DNA of 64,000 nt from JAAURS01 sp044923475 (GCF_044923475.1 NZ_CP137338.1:2108001-2172000); one strand, 5' to 3'. Positions 33,583 through 43,836 are shown, numbered from the stretch's first letter. The notes: generated from the sequence alone by a model not told the origin. Made by a program: numbers and translations.

Positions 33583-33605
33583 AACGTAATTTTAGACGTA
33601 TCGGT

Positions 33606-36600
33606 CTATGACAGATTCGCTTCCCTCGAACCAGCTTTGAGTAAAGTCTGGAGCGCGGACAATAGTTGTTGGTCGATATAAGGCTTTGTGAAGTAAGCTG
33701 CTGCCCCCAAGCGTCGCGCTAGGTTTTGATGCACGTCGCTCGTGCAGTTGCTGAGCATGACAACTGGGATTGTTTCGAGGGCGGTATATTGACGACACTG
33801 TTTGAGGAAATCGAAGCCATTCATAACGGGCATGGCCACATCGCAAATGGCGAGATCGATGTCGGGATTTTGCACGGCCACATCGATGCCTTCCTGTCCG
33901 TTTTTTGCTTCTAAAACTCTATATCCAGCACTTTTGAGCGTTTTCTTTAAAATTTCGCGAACCATCTTGGAGTCATCGACGACCAAGATCGTTTTCTGGC
34001 CGATTGCCGAACCTTCCGTTCCCTGACCCGACCTTGCAATACTGTAAACTTGCGCGGACACGGCATTCTTGCCAGCTGAAACGCCATCGGAATTGTGGCT
34101 CAATCTTTGCGTTAATAAGGCTGCAATGTCGATTAAAAGGACGGAATCATCCCGGTCGAACGACAGACAGCGATAGACGTAACTGGGATGAGCGACCTCA
34201 TCGGCAAAGCGCTGGATGCGGAGTTCTGGCTTGGTAACCAGACAGTCGATCGGCGATTCGATTGCAAATATTGTCTGATTCAGGCGGACGACTAGGGTTA
34301 ACATCGACTGTGCGGAGAAGTCAATCTCACCCAGCGCGGGTTCTGAAGGCAAATCGACCGCATCCAGCCATTCGGAGAGCGAGTAGATGGGAATAATTTG
34401 TTCGTGCCAGCTTAAAAGTTTTTGGCGCTGGTGTTGGAGCGTCTGATTCTCGTGGGGAATGACGTGTTCTGCAATTGTGTCGTAGGGTAAAACAAAGACG
34501 ATCGCGCGATATTTCCAGATAAACAAGCGATCGGTTTTGAGGCGCTGTTCGGAGGGTTGTAGGCGAGGTGCGATCGCCGCTCGGTTGGGTTCGTCCGATT
34601 GAGTTGGGGTAGAAGGCAGCGCTGACGAGGGACCAAAGATTTCTTCCAATGTAGGGTCCGATGCCCCTTCGCTCGTTGCATCGATGAGATTGTTGCTGAA
34701 TAGCTCTTCCATTGGATCGCGACGGATCGAAGGCTCCATTCCGGGTTGCGTCGATGGGCTAAAAGAAGACGCGATCGGGTTTGGAGCAACTGAAGCGTCA
34801 GATAATTTAAACGTCGCGATCGTCAAGGCATTGGGAACGCGCAGCGTGAAAACAGTACCCTGTTGGGGCTGAGAGGTGACTTGAATGGAACCTTTGAGCG
34901 ATCGCAATTGAGACCGCACCGCATCCAATCCGACGCCGCGACCGGAGAGGTCGTTCGCTGAGACAACCGTCGAAAAACCCGGTTCGAAGAGCAATTCCGT
35001 CAGCGCTTCCTCTGGCAGAAGACTGGCCTGTTCCGGCGATTGCAGGTCGAGCTGCACCGCTCGCTCGCGGATCCGCTGGAAGTCTAGCCCTCGACCGTCG
35101 TCGCTCACTTCAATAAAGGTGTTTTGGCCTTCCAGATAGGCGTGGATGCCAATTTGACCGGCGCTGGGTTTGTCCAGCCTCTGGCGGATTTCAGGCGATT
35201 CGATACCGTGGTCGAAGGCATTGCGCAGGAGGTGCAAGAGCGGATCGTAGAGCCGCTCGGCGATCGCCTTATCCACCAAAATTTCGGTCCCGGTCAGCCT
35301 CAGCTCGACGGGTTTTCCGTAGTCCGCCATCAGCAGATCCAGGATCCGAGCCAACCGTTCGAAGAGTTTGCCGAGGGGGACAATCCGAGCCTCCACCAAA
35401 CCGTTGCGCACCTCTCTCAGAATCTGCTGCTGGAGATCTAAGGTTTGATTGGATTGACGAGAGAATTGAGCAAATTCGGTACTCATGTCCGCCAACTCAA
35501 GGCTTTCTGCCAATGCAGACTGCAAAAGAATTTGCAGTTCCCGCGCTTGAAGGTTTTCCTCGTCGCTGAAGCGAGGAGCGCTGAGATCGTCTGGATTTGA
35601 CGAGTTCTGCGGGCCTGGATAGAGGGCGCGAATGTGCTTCAGCGTTTGTTGGTGCTGCTCGAAGCGCTGCTGCAAATTGTTAATCGTGGCTTGGAAGTGT
35701 TCGTTTGCCGATTCTTGACGGTGTTGGCTGGCGAGCAAAATCCCCGTCAATCGATTGAGATGTTCCAAGCGCTGGATATCGATCCGAATGGTTTGAGGAG
35801 CGCTGGAGAATGCGGCGGTGCTCGACGCTTCTTCCCGTTCGTCCCGCGCTTGGGGTTCGGCCTCTTGGAGCGGACTGGTGAGTTGCAACAGCGCGACGGA
35901 AGGCTCTCCACCGCGGGTGTACTCTCCCTTTAGGACCAGGGCTTGTCCTCGCCTAAAGTCCGTCAGCGCTAAATTGGCAATGGTTCCAGCTCGATCTGGG
36001 TGGCGTTCTAAGGCGGAGAGGGCAGTGGATGCAATTGCGCCAAATCCGGGCAAGTCAAAGGATTCGGCGATGCCTGCAAAAATCTCGAGTTGTTCGCGCA
36101 GGGTGACGGCCAAGTCCGCTCCGTCGGGGCGCTCTACCGCATCGGTCAAAGATTGCAATCGTCGTTCTACATCCGTTTGAAAAATAGCCCGGACGACATC
36201 GACGCCCAACTCGCAGGCCGAGGGGAGCGGGATGTCTTGGGTCAACAATGCGCCCATTTTGGCCTGGATTTGCTTGAAGACTCGAGCAGAACGATTCAGA
36301 ACTTCGTCTCGATCGACGGTCGCGGCATTCATTACGGCGGCAATAGAGAGGCGCAAGCACTCATAGCCTTGAAAAAGAAGTGCCTCGAGTTCGCTGTCGA
36401 TCGCCGCTTCCGGGTGAGCCAGCGCTTTGATGGCTGTTTCCAGGGCGTGGGCGATCGCCCGAACGGGTTCCAACTTCGCCCCCGCTGCCGATCCCTTGAG
36501 GGTATGTACCGTCCGCATGAGGTCGTGGATCTGCGCCGGACTGCGATTTTCTCGGATACCCAACACGCCGCGCTCGATGGCTTCCAACCACTCGCGCGCA

Positions 36601-37484
36601 TCTTCCAAAAATTCTGCATACTCGCGATCGTGCGGGAGCGACTCTAGCTCGCGAGCGGGCGCTGCGACAGAAAGGGGTTCGCGTTGCGCGACATGGGGTT
36701 CCCCTCCACCGATATTGGAGATGACCCGATCGGCAAAAGCATTGCCAAAGAAAAGAGATTGCGCCTTGCGGAACTCAGCCAGCATCAATCGGCTGATGGC
36801 TGGAAGCGTTTGAGCCTTCTCCTGAAAGGCGACCAACGTCGTTCGAGCGATCGAGACCAGCTCCGGCAGTTCTAAAAAAGAACCCAAATGGATGGCCGCC
36901 TTCAGTTGGCTCTCTAGTTCCACTGACGTGCCGCTCTCCTCAACCTCGCCCAACAGCGCTTCTAGATCGTCTAAAACCTGAGGCAACTCGGCCTGGAGAA
37001 CGAGCTGAACGACCGTTCTGTCCAACTCGACCGATTTTGGCGGCGCAACTCTCATGCTAGCAATCTGCCCCAGCTTCGCCTCCAGTTGGGTAAATAGCGG
37101 CTGCGCCCTAGCTAAAGCGCCCGCTACGGGAACTTGCTCCTCCTGAGCGCAGGCAAATAGGAGATCCTCTAAGATGGCATGAATGTCGATCGAGAGCGCG
37201 AGACATTCCGGTTCGAAAGGACCTTTCAGCTCCCATAACGCTTGAAGGTTCCCCTCTAAACGATGGGCTAGAAGTTCGATTCCCAGCAGATCGAGATAAG
37301 CAACACCGCCTTTGAGCGTATGCAGGATTTCAATGAGGCCGAATAACTGGGTTAGGGACCTTGCATCGTCGCGAGCGCTCCGCAGCTCGAGCAACTCGCG
37401 CCCAATCTGCCGCGACAGTTCGATCGTGTCTTGAAGTACGCGTTGACGACTCTCATTCTGGCGATTGAAATTAGGCAATATCAT
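33606..37484 (-). CDS. CheA-type hybrid histidine kinase/response regulator with two Hpt domains
   Basis: A 1292-residue kinase. Two Hpt domains with HTLKG motifs (His55 and His327) are followed by coiled coils, a dimerisation/HATPase region (about 720-930) with LLHLLRNAFDHGIE (N box), SDDGRGLDF (G1) and LSGRGVGLDAVRS (G2), a CheW-like coupling domain (about 1010-1130) and a C-terminal REC domain (1165-1285) with LVVDDSKMVRE, the phosphoacceptor Asp in DLAICDVAMPVMNGF and the KPY lysine. The plan matches cyanobacterial PilL/PixL/Hik kinases for type IV pilus motility or phototaxis. Its MCP partner lies 12 bp upstream. No separate CheW or CheY gene is present. Confidence 0.9.
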   Translation of the reverse strand: MILPNFNRQNESRQRVLQDTIELSRQIGRELLELRSARDDARSLTQLFGLIEILHTLKGGVAYLDLLGIELLAHRLEGNLQALWELKGPFEPECLALSIDIHAILEDLLFACAQEEQVPVAGALARAQPLFTQLEAKLGQIASMRVAPPKSVELDRTVVQLVLQAELPQVLDDLEALLGEVEESGTSVELESQLKAAIHLGSFLELPELVSIARTTLVAFQEKAQTLPAISRLMLAEFRKAQSLFFGNAFADRVISNIGGGEPHVAQREPLSVAAPARELESLPHDREYAEFLEDAREWLEAIERGVLGIRENRSPAQIHDLMRTVHTLKGSAAGAKLEPVRAIAHALETAIKALAHPEAAIDSELEALLFQGYECLRLSIAAVMNAATVDRDEVLNRSARVFKQIQAKMGALLTQDIPLPSACELGVDVVRAIFQTDVERRLQSLTDAVERPDGADLAVTLREQLEIFAGIAESFDLPGFGAIASTALSALERHPDRAGTIANLALTDFRRGQALVLKGEYTRGGEPSVALLQLTSPLQEAEPQARDEREEASSTAAFSSAPQTIRIDIQRLEHLNRLTGILLASQHRQESANEHFQATINNLQQRFEQHQQTLKHIRALYPGPQNSSNPDDLSAPRFSDEENLQARELQILLQSALAESLELADMSTEFAQFSRQSNQTLDLQQQILREVRNGLVEARIVPLGKLFERLARILDLLMADYGKPVELRLTGTEILVDKAIAERLYDPLLHLLRNAFDHGIESPEIRQRLDKPSAGQIGIHAYLEGQNTFIEVSDDGRGLDFQRIRERAVQLDLQSPEQASLLPEEALTELLFEPGFSTVVSANDLSGRGVGLDAVRSQLRSLKGSIQVTSQPQQGTVFTLRVPNALTIATFKLSDASVAPNPIASSFSPSTQPGMEPSIRRDPMEELFSNNLIDATSEGASDPTLEEIFGPSSALPSTPTQSDEPNRAAIAPRLQPSEQRLKTDRLFIWKYRAIVFVLPYDTIAEHVIPHENQTLQHQRQKLLSWHEQIIPIYSLSEWLDAVDLPSEPALGEIDFSAQSMLTLVVRLNQTIFAIESPIDCLVTKPELRIQRFADEVAHPSYVYRCLSFDRDDSVLLIDIAALLTQRLSHNSDGVSAGKNAVSAQVYSIARSGQGTEGSAIGQKTILVVDDSKMVREILKKTLKSAGYRVLEAKNGQEGIDVAVQNPDIDLAICDVAMPVMNGFDFLKQCRQYTALETIPVVMLSNCTSDVHQNLARRLGAAAYFTKPYIDQQLLSALQTLLKAGSREANLS

Positions 37485-37495
37485 AGGGGAAATTT

Positions 37496-39526
37496 CTACA
37501 ATTCCTGCATGGTAGCTTCGAGTTTGTCAAACAGTTTGGAGAGTTCTGTCGATTTGCTTAAGGTAGCGGTCGTCAGCTCGATCGCCTGCTGCATGGTCTG
37601 GCTGGCATGGGCGATCGCGTAGGACTGGGCGGGGCCAACTTCAGCCATCTTAGAGATTAAGCCGGATAAGTTCGTGCTGGCGCTGGAAAGCTGGTTGAGT
37701 TTGTGCCGGGTTTCCTTAATTAATTCGGTTCCCACGATGGTATGTTCGGCACCGACCTCCATCGCATCGCCCACAGAGTGAATATCCGCTTCAATGGCCG
37801 CAACCAAAGGCTTCATATCGATTGTGGCCGTCTTCAACTGCTCTGTAAAGGAAAGAACTGTTTCTGCAAGGGCAGCAATTGCACCCCGATCTCGATCTCT
37901 CAATTGCCCCGACGCAATCGAAGCATTGATGGCTTGATGTCTCATTTCTACTGCCAGTTCGTTAATCTGAGTCATAACCTGGGAAATTTTTCGAGCAGAC
38001 TGACCCAGATTTTTGAGCTTGAAGGTAGAATCCGTAACGATTTCCTGAATCTCAGCCATGAGATCGACCGTTTGATTCACGCGATCGTGTCCCTCCCGCA
38101 CCGTCAAGGAGGCATCGTGCAGTTGGAGTTCGGCTTTTTGAGCCTTAGCTACCATGCTTCGCGAGGAGTCTGCCGCTTCTTGAAGGCGATCGGCCACTGC
38201 GGCGACGCTTTCGACATCGGGCAATGCCTCTGGTAAGAATGCGCCTCCGACATCGGCCTGACTCTCTCGAAGGATTGCTGCAATTTGTCGGTAAATCTCC
38301 GCTCTGTCTCGATCTCGATCGAGTTGGGATTGAAGGGCAGTACAGTCCGATAAAAGTCGAGCGCTATCTAGCGCAAAACTGGCTTGCAGGGACAATTGGG
38401 TCATCGCGTCTTTCTCCGATTGCAACCAAACCCGAGGAACCGGAAAAGAGCATTCCTGCGCGACTAAAAAACCGTAGGGATGGCCGTTTACAAACAGGGG
38501 AACGCTCATAATCGCCTTAACGCCAAGGGCTTTGAAAAAGGCCACGTCTGGGGCGGACAAACCAGCCTCATAGATATTTTCGATCGTTCGAACGTCGTTG
38601 TCGTAGGGTTCGAGAGGTCTTTCTATAAAGTAGGGAGTGTCGATCGTACTTCCGAGGGTTGCAGCACAACCCCGCGCGACGGATTCGGCTGCAACGATCG
38701 CGTGCGAATTGCGATCGAACTGGTAAACGACCGCTCGATCGCAAGGGATGATCTCCCGAACGGTTTCAACCATTATGTTTAAAATACGATCCGTTTCTGA
38801 CGCAACGCGCATCCGGGTCGCGGCAACGGTTAGGGCCTGCGATCGCCGATCCTTGTTCTCTCGATCCTGCCGTTCGATATCGGTCGAAGCCGCAGCCATT
38901 GCTACTTTTAGCAGCCGATTTGCGCCAACGACCGCCAGGACACCAGCCAGTAAAGCCGTACAGCCAGATCCCATCAATAGAACTGCGAGGAGTCGATCGA
39001 GGCGTCTTCGCTCGCTTTGCACTGGACTGTCTGGGGTGCTGGGTTGCGCCTGTTCGAGCTGGTGGATGCGCTCGTCGATAACCTGTTTTCCCAAAAAATA
39101 GGTGGCAGTTCCAACCGCTAGGACGGGAAGCATTGCGATCGAAATGGCTAGAGTATTTATCTTGAATCCAGATCGTCCGCCAGCCTGTCTCGAAAAATCT
39201 CGACCATTCATTCTATCTCCTGGGGGCAGAGATGCCAACCACTCCGGCGCTTGAGGCGGAGGAATTAACTGGCCTGGTTTTTCTTCATCATAGACAGGAG
39301 CGCGATTTTGCGACTCCTCCATTTTTGCGATTAAAGAATAGTCTGCAACCTCCAACTCGTCCGTCTGTCGCGGCTTCTCTAAAAACCAAGGAATGCTGGG
39401 TTCCACAGAAGACTCGGAATCGACGCTTCTCCGAGAGGTCTGTTCGCGAAGCGCGTCGACATTATCTGCCCCAGCGTGGGCGGGAATGTCATGCTCGTCG
39501 TTGCGATGATATGGAGGCTGAATCAT
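37496..39526 (-). CDS. GAF-containing methyl-accepting chemotaxis-like protein (PixJ/PilJ type)
   Basis: A 676-residue sensor. A polar N-terminal region of ~120 residues precedes two membrane helices (about 124-146 and 179-200). A GAF domain (about 235-395) resembles the cyanobacteriochrome subtype (IIPCDRAVVYQF, VKAIMSVPLFVNG, GFLVAQEC), but where chromophore-binding members have Cys-His after LS it reads LSAPD, so it probably binds no bilin in the usual way. The C-terminal third is a long helical MCP-like signalling region, weakly conserved at its tip. It pairs with the CheA kinase gene 12 bp downstream. Confidence 0.8.
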   Translation of the reverse strand: MIQPPYHRNDEHDIPAHAGADNVDALREQTSRRSVDSESSVEPSIPWFLEKPRQTDELEVADYSLIAKMEESQNRAPVYDEEKPGQLIPPPQAPEWLASLPPGDRMNGRDFSRQAGGRSGFKINTLAISIAMLPVLAVGTATYFLGKQVIDERIHQLEQAQPSTPDSPVQSERRRLDRLLAVLLMGSGCTALLAGVLAVVGANRLLKVAMAAASTDIERQDRENKDRRSQALTVAATRMRVASETDRILNIMVETVREIIPCDRAVVYQFDRNSHAIVAAESVARGCAATLGSTIDTPYFIERPLEPYDNDVRTIENIYEAGLSAPDVAFFKALGVKAIMSVPLFVNGHPYGFLVAQECSFPVPRVWLQSEKDAMTQLSLQASFALDSARLLSDCTALQSQLDRDRDRAEIYRQIAAILRESQADVGGAFLPEALPDVESVAAVADRLQEAADSSRSMVAKAQKAELQLHDASLTVREGHDRVNQTVDLMAEIQEIVTDSTFKLKNLGQSARKISQVMTQINELAVEMRHQAINASIASGQLRDRDRGAIAALAETVLSFTEQLKTATIDMKPLVAAIEADIHSVGDAMEVGAEHTIVGTELIKETRHKLNQLSSASTNLSGLISKMAEVGPAQSYAIAHASQTMQQAIELTTATLSKSTELSKLFDKLEATMQEL

Positions 39527-39638
39527 ACCTAAACCCTAGTTTTAATTTCATGAAACGGGGTTGCAAAGCAATAAAGGATAAGAAATAATAACGCGCTTTA
39601 CCAATCGGGTCCAGTTAAATTCGACAAGTCAGCTCAAT

Positions 39639-40691
39639 TTAGCGAATCGCAACGAACCCCGCATTTCGAATCAACTCCTGCCCTTGCGCTGTGAGCAGAA
39701 AGTTTGTATAGGCCTGCCCCGCCGCTTCATCAGCCCCATCGTTCCGGTTGAGAACGACGTACAGATTGCGGGTCAGCGGGTATTGACCGCTTTGAAACGC
39801 TTGGATATTGACTTGATTTCGTTTCTGCGGACATTGTTGGCTGGGAATGGCAGGCGGTTGGTAAGGCGAAACAAAGTCGCCAACCCCGCGGCCTACCGAT
39901 ATTGCTTTGACCGTACATTGAGGGACGATCTCCGATGCAGATGCATAGTAAACCGCACCGGGAGTATTTGCAAGAATTCGCAACGCCTGAGTTGTGGTGT
40001 AAATAAACTCTACAGTCGTACCAAACTCTTGCCTTTGGAGAATATCTCGAACAAAAAAATCAGTCGTACCATCCGCATTCAGCGGTCGAGAGTAGGGAAG
40101 AATGTCTAAATCGGGTCCGCCTACTTCCTGCCAATTGGTCGTCCTGCCGCTGTAGATCGATCGCAGCTGGTCTAAGGTCAACCCTGAAATATTGAGATTT
40201 GGATTCACTGCAACGGTCACCCCATCGATCGCGACGGGAATTTGTTCGAGTTTTAAACCTCGTTCTGTTGCAAGGCGATATTCTTCATCTCGGAGCGGGC
40301 GCGAGGTCTGGGCAAAACTCAAGCGTCCGTCTAACAGCATCTCGATCCCAGAACTGGAACCGACTGGGTCGTATTCAGGTTGAAGGTAGCGCAGCCTAAA
40401 CTCGCGACGCTCTGCTTGAATGATGGGATCGACCATTAAGCGAATTGAGGCCCAAGCCGTGCTCCCGCCGTAGTTGAATAGACCTGTCGGCACGTTCTGA
40501 ACTCGAGCAAATCGTTGACCGTCGGGCAGGACTTTGGGCAAAAACGCGGACGAAAATTCAGATTGTTTCAAGAAACTCCACACCCCGCCGCCCACCAGTC
40601 CGAACGACCAAATCAGTGCCAGAAAAGCAAATAGCGAAAAAATACTCGGATTAGGCCGAGCGTTTACCCTGTCTCTTCTATGTTTTTCCAT
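39639..40691 (-). CDS. PstS-like phosphate-binding periplasmic protein, membrane-anchored
   Basis: A 350-residue protein with one N-terminal membrane anchor (about 16-40, LFAFLALIWSFGLVGGGVW) and a PBP-like domain. GGSTAWASIRLMVDP, EMLLDGRLSFAQTSRPL, NLNISGLTLDQLRSIYSGRTTNWQEVGGPD and the DGADEAAGQAYTNFLLTAQGQELI end are typical of PstS/SphX homologues. No permease genes accompany it. Its place between MCP and PatA genes suggests it may feed ligand information to the chemotaxis-like sensor rather than serve uptake; this is inference. Confidence 0.8.
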   Translation of the reverse strand: MEKHRRDRVNARPNPSIFSLFAFLALIWSFGLVGGGVWSFLKQSEFSSAFLPKVLPDGQRFARVQNVPTGLFNYGGSTAWASIRLMVDPIIQAERREFRLRYLQPEYDPVGSSSGIEMLLDGRLSFAQTSRPLRDEEYRLATERGLKLEQIPVAIDGVTVAVNPNLNISGLTLDQLRSIYSGRTTNWQEVGGPDLDILPYSRPLNADGTTDFFVRDILQRQEFGTTVEFIYTTTQALRILANTPGAVYYASASEIVPQCTVKAISVGRGVGDFVSPYQPPAIPSQQCPQKRNQVNIQAFQSGQYPLTRNLYVVLNRNDGADEAAGQAYTNFLLTAQGQELIRNAGFVAIR

Positions 40692-40894
40692 CGGTCAATT
40701 AACCAGGAATAAAAATAGCATTGCTCGCCAACAATGTCAGGAGCGTTACTCCAAGCAGCTTACCTCTAAGATCCTAAATTTCATCCTCTATATTTTTATT
40801 TAATTGCCATAGAATTAAATGCAAACCCATAATAAGGTACCTATAAGAGTTCTGAATCGATTTCTGATGTATCTTTAGGACTTCAGGATTACTC

Positions 40895-42118
40895 ATGACG
40901 GGCACGCTTTGGCCGAACACAATCCAACTCAGCAGACAACTGAACGCTTGTAGCGAAAGTCAGTTTTCTGGCAAGCTGCAGGTCTGGGCTGGGGGAAAGC
41001 AGTATTGGAATTTATTTTTCTGCTTGGGGCGGCTCATCTGGGCAACTGGGGGAATGCATCCCTATCGGCGTTGGGTGAGAACAATTTCTCTCTATTGCCC
41101 TCAAGGAGATTTTAAAGAAAGCGCTTTTCAAACGATCGAGGCGGATGGCGATGGCGGGTACGACTATCTCATTCAATTGGTAAGGCAGCGGAGCATTACG
41201 GGAGAGCAAGCTTCTAAAGCGATTCGGGAAGCTGCAATTGAAGTTTTATTCGACATCCTTCAGCAGGAAAATATCGGTCCGCTTAGCTTTCAGACCCGCT
41301 CTAAAGATCGGATGGATGCCGCTTTAAGCTTGCTCAAATCCGAGCAGGTGCTCGCCCAAGCCTATCAACGTTGGCAGGCCTGGTCTAATGCAGGTCTATC
41401 TCGGCTTTCTCCAAACATGGCTCCGATCGTTCGTCAGTCCGCCCCTTTATCCGAACATCTTTCCGAAACGGCTTACCAAAATCTGCTGGAATCGGTTAAC
41501 GGCGATCGCACCCTCCGAGACATTGCCGTCCTCTCAGGACAAGATATCCTGCTGCTGACCCGCGCGCTCAGGCATTATCTCCGTCAGGGCTTGCTGGAAC
41601 TTATTTCTGTCCCCGATTGGGGGCCTCCGCAACCCTCTGGGTTCGACCGCCATGGCGATCGGATCGAACTTCGCGAAGATCGAGTTGCAGCGGAAGCCAG
41701 CCCTACTTTTGGCCCGTTGGTCGCTCACGTGGACGATCGCCCCAGCGAATGCCAGCGGATGGAGTCCATTCTCCAGGGTTCTAGATATAGGTACTTGGGC
41801 ATTCAAAATTCTATTCTGGCACTGCCTGCATTGTTAGAATGCAAGCCGGACTTGATCTTTCTGGATGTTGTCATGCCCGTCGTCAATGGGTTCGAACTTT
41901 GCGCTCAGATCCGCAAGACATCGCTCCTCAAAACAACGCCCGTGGTTTTTTTGACGAGCAATGATGGCTTCTTCGACCGAACCCGTGCCAAAATCGTGCG
42001 CTGCTCGGCCTTTATTGAGAAACCCGCCGATCGCGAAAAGGTCCTCGCCATCTTAAACCAATTCTTGCCCAGCCCTACCCCATCGCAGTCGGTCTCTCCG
42101 GCAACTCGGCTGGTTTAG
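40895..42118 (+). CDS. PatA/PixG-type response regulator (PATAN + REC)
   Basis: A 407-residue protein. The N-terminal PATAN/DUF4388-like domain (about 5-130; QLNACSESQFSGKLQVWAG, WNLFFCLGRLIWATGGMHPYRRW) is followed by a helical linker and a REC domain (about 275-395). The REC has VAHVDDRPSEC for the acidic pair, the phosphoacceptor Asp in LIFLDVVMPVVNGFEL, the Thr/Ser in VVFLTSNDG and Lys in FIEKPADREK. PatA-family regulators act with PixH/I/J/L in pilus-based phototaxis or in cell patterning. Divergent from the PstS-like/MCP/CheA genes. Overlaps the next gene by 4 bp, tail to tail. Confidence 0.88.
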   Translation: MTGTLWPNTIQLSRQLNACSESQFSGKLQVWAGGKQYWNLFFCLGRLIWATGGMHPYRRWVRTISLYCPQGDFKESAFQTIEADGDGGYDYLIQLVRQRSITGEQASKAIREAAIEVLFDILQQENIGPLSFQTRSKDRMDAALSLLKSEQVLAQAYQRWQAWSNAGLSRLSPNMAPIVRQSAPLSEHLSETAYQNLLESVNGDRTLRDIAVLSGQDILLLTRALRHYLRQGLLELISVPDWGPPQPSGFDRHGDRIELREDRVAAEASPTFGPLVAHVDDRPSECQRMESILQGSRYRYLGIQNSILALPALLECKPDLIFLDVVMPVVNGFELCAQIRKTSLLKTTPVVFLTSNDGFFDRTRAKIVRCSAFIEKPADREKVLAILNQFLPSPTPSQSVSPATRLV

Positions 42119-42750
42119 ATTGTCCTGTTTCGCTTTATCTTCAATTTGTTCGTCGGTTTTTGCGGGGGCTGTAAATTTCCAGTTTGACAGTCTCTCAACC
42201 AAGTTTTAATGGCTTGAGCGGCACTGCCGTCGCTGCTATTGCGAGGCGGCAAAGGGGGGCGATCGATCGCGGCAGGATAGACCCCAATCGTGGAATACAT
42301 CGTGACAAACTGCCAGTCTTGGTGTTGCCGAGCGAGAAAGAGCCAATGATATTCCTGAAGGTTAGAAACGCGCCCGCTGTCGTATCGACGCATTAAAGTT
42401 GTAAAAAAAAACTGTTTCACGTCCGCAGATTGGACTTCTGGCGGTAAATCCGCAGGGTTGGAAAGCGCCAGGGGTTCGAATTCCGGCTTTGCCGCTAGCA
42501 GAATATAGCTCGTCGCGATTCCGGCACGGATGCGGACGCGGTTGATATAGCCGGGCAGGTCTGGAAGCATTCGCTCCGCCAGCGCCGACAGGGTGCTAGG
42601 GCACGCTCGAGCGAGGGGCGATCTTTCGGCAGGAGACGATCCAGAACCCGATTCTGCAACGGCTGGGCTCATATTAAACCCAATGGAGAGGCTTAAGATT
42701 AGCCCTGGTTTCGCAAGCCGTTGGCCGACCTCAGCCCAATCTTTAAACAA
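42115..42750 (-). CDS. exported hypothetical protein
   Basis: A protein of about 211 residues from TTG 42750. Residues 14-33 form a signal-peptide-like segment (KPGLILSLSIGFNMSPAVAE). The mature part has CPSTLSALAERMLPDLPGYINRV, YILLAAKPEFEPL and EYHWLFLARQHQDWQFVTMYS, a conserved cyanobacterial pattern I recall without a name. A GTG at 42858 would add 36 residues but overlap pyrF by 116 bp; the TTG with AGGA 11 bp ahead overlaps pyrF by 8 bp and is preferred. A basic tail follows the last Cys. Confidence 0.65.
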   Translation of the reverse strand: MFKDWAEVGQRLAKPGLILSLSIGFNMSPAVAESGSGSSPAERSPLARACPSTLSALAERMLPDLPGYINRVRIRAGIATSYILLAAKPEFEPLALSNPADLPPEVQSADVKQFFFTTLMRRYDSGRVSNLQEYHWLFLARQHQDWQFVTMYSTIGVYPAAIDRPPLPPRNSSDGSAAQAIKTWLRDCQTGNLQPPQKPTNKLKIKRNRTI

Positions 42751-43489
42751 CAGCTGCAATTTCCTGACAGATGGACTCGAAGGCCGCTGCTGGGTCAGAG
42801 GCTGCTGTGATGGGGCGACCGATGACGAGGCGATCGGCACCACCGGCGATCGCCTCACCTGGCGTCAGCGATCGCTGTTGGTCGCCCAGCACAGACCCTT
42901 TAGGCCGCACCCCCGGACACACCAGCAAAAAATCATCCCCGCAAATTTGCCGAAGTTGGCCGACTTCTTGGGGAGAACACACCGCACCGCTCAACCCAGA
43001 CTCCTGCGCCAATAGTGCCATTTGGAGCGCGTATTCCGGCAGTTCCAGCGGAATTTTGAGGTCAAAGGCGAGTTCTCGCGCGGACAGGCTGGTCAAGACC
43101 GTAATGGCAATGATTTTGGGCGGCTCGACCCCCGCTCGCTCGGCTCCTTCTGCAACAGCGGCTCGGGCGGCTTTGAGGCCCACCCGTCCGTTAGCGGCAT
43201 GGACGGTGAGTAAATCCACGCCGTACCGTCCAGCGGCGCGACAGGCTCCGGCAACGGTATTGGGGATATCGTGCAGCTTCAGGTCTAAAAAGATCTTTTT
43301 TTGATGCCGCTTGAGATAGTCCAGGATGCTGGGACCGCTGCTGACAAATAGCTCTAGACCCACTTTCCAAAATCGAACCTCGGGAAGGGTGTCGATGAGG
43401 GCGATCGCCGCGTCTTCAGTCGGCACGTCGAGGGGGACGATAATGCGATCCGCAACAGATTGAGGGCTGACAGAGAGGGAAGAATTCAC
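42743..43489 (-). CDS. pyrF: orotidine 5'-phosphate decarboxylase
   Basis: A 248-residue TIM-barrel enzyme that converts OMP to UMP in the last step of de novo pyrimidine synthesis. The catalytic signature FLDLKLHDIPNT (67-78, with Asp69, Lys71 and Asp74) is intact, as are IIVPLDVPT at the start, TVHAANG, the CPGVRP phosphate loop and DRLVIGRPI near the end. ATG 43489. The length is normal. Confidence 0.96.
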   Translation of the reverse strand: MNSSLSVSPQSVADRIIVPLDVPTEDAAIALIDTLPEVRFWKVGLELFVSSGPSILDYLKRHQKKIFLDLKLHDIPNTVAGACRAAGRYGVDLLTVHAANGRVGLKAARAAVAEGAERAGVEPPKIIAITVLTSLSARELAFDLKIPLELPEYALQMALLAQESGLSGAVCSPQEVGQLRQICGDDFLLVCPGVRPKGSVLGDQQRSLTPGEAIAGGADRLVIGRPITAASDPAAAFESICQEIAAVV

Positions 43490-43653
43490 AGGATACTCAG
43501 GAATCGTCAGTTCTTATTATGTCAGGTCGGCGGAAAAGGGCGATCGCGGCACAAAGTCTTTCAATTGGGTTCGATCGCTTCTGCACGAGCCGTTAAGAGG
43601 TAGTCCTTAGGCGATTTCCAATAAAGGAGTCTCAGTAGATCGAAAACTTCTTG

Positions 43654-43735
43654 CACTCGATCCCCCTCAATCCCCCTTAAAAAGGGGGACTTTGATTCTA
43701 AAGCCCCCTTTTTAAGGGGGTTGGGGGATCGAGTG
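43654..43735. mobile_element. 82-bp palindromic repeat, MITE-like
   Basis: CACTCGATCCCCC at 43654 pairs with GGGGGATCGAGTG ending at 43735, and inside it CCCCCTTAAAAAGGGGG and CCCCCTTTTTAAGGGGG form nested hairpins separated by ACTTTGATTCTAAAG. It lies in the pyrF-HEAT gap and has no coding capacity. The interior GGGACTTTGA is shared with the element at 19527-19676. Confidence 0.65.
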
Positions 43736-43836
43736 TAGCGATTTCCTGGGAAAGCTATTATTGCGGTCTACTGAGTCTCTAGCTGGCTGAGCGAAGTCGA
43801 AGCCAGCGGTAGGTTGTTTTCCAGAAATCACTTTGC

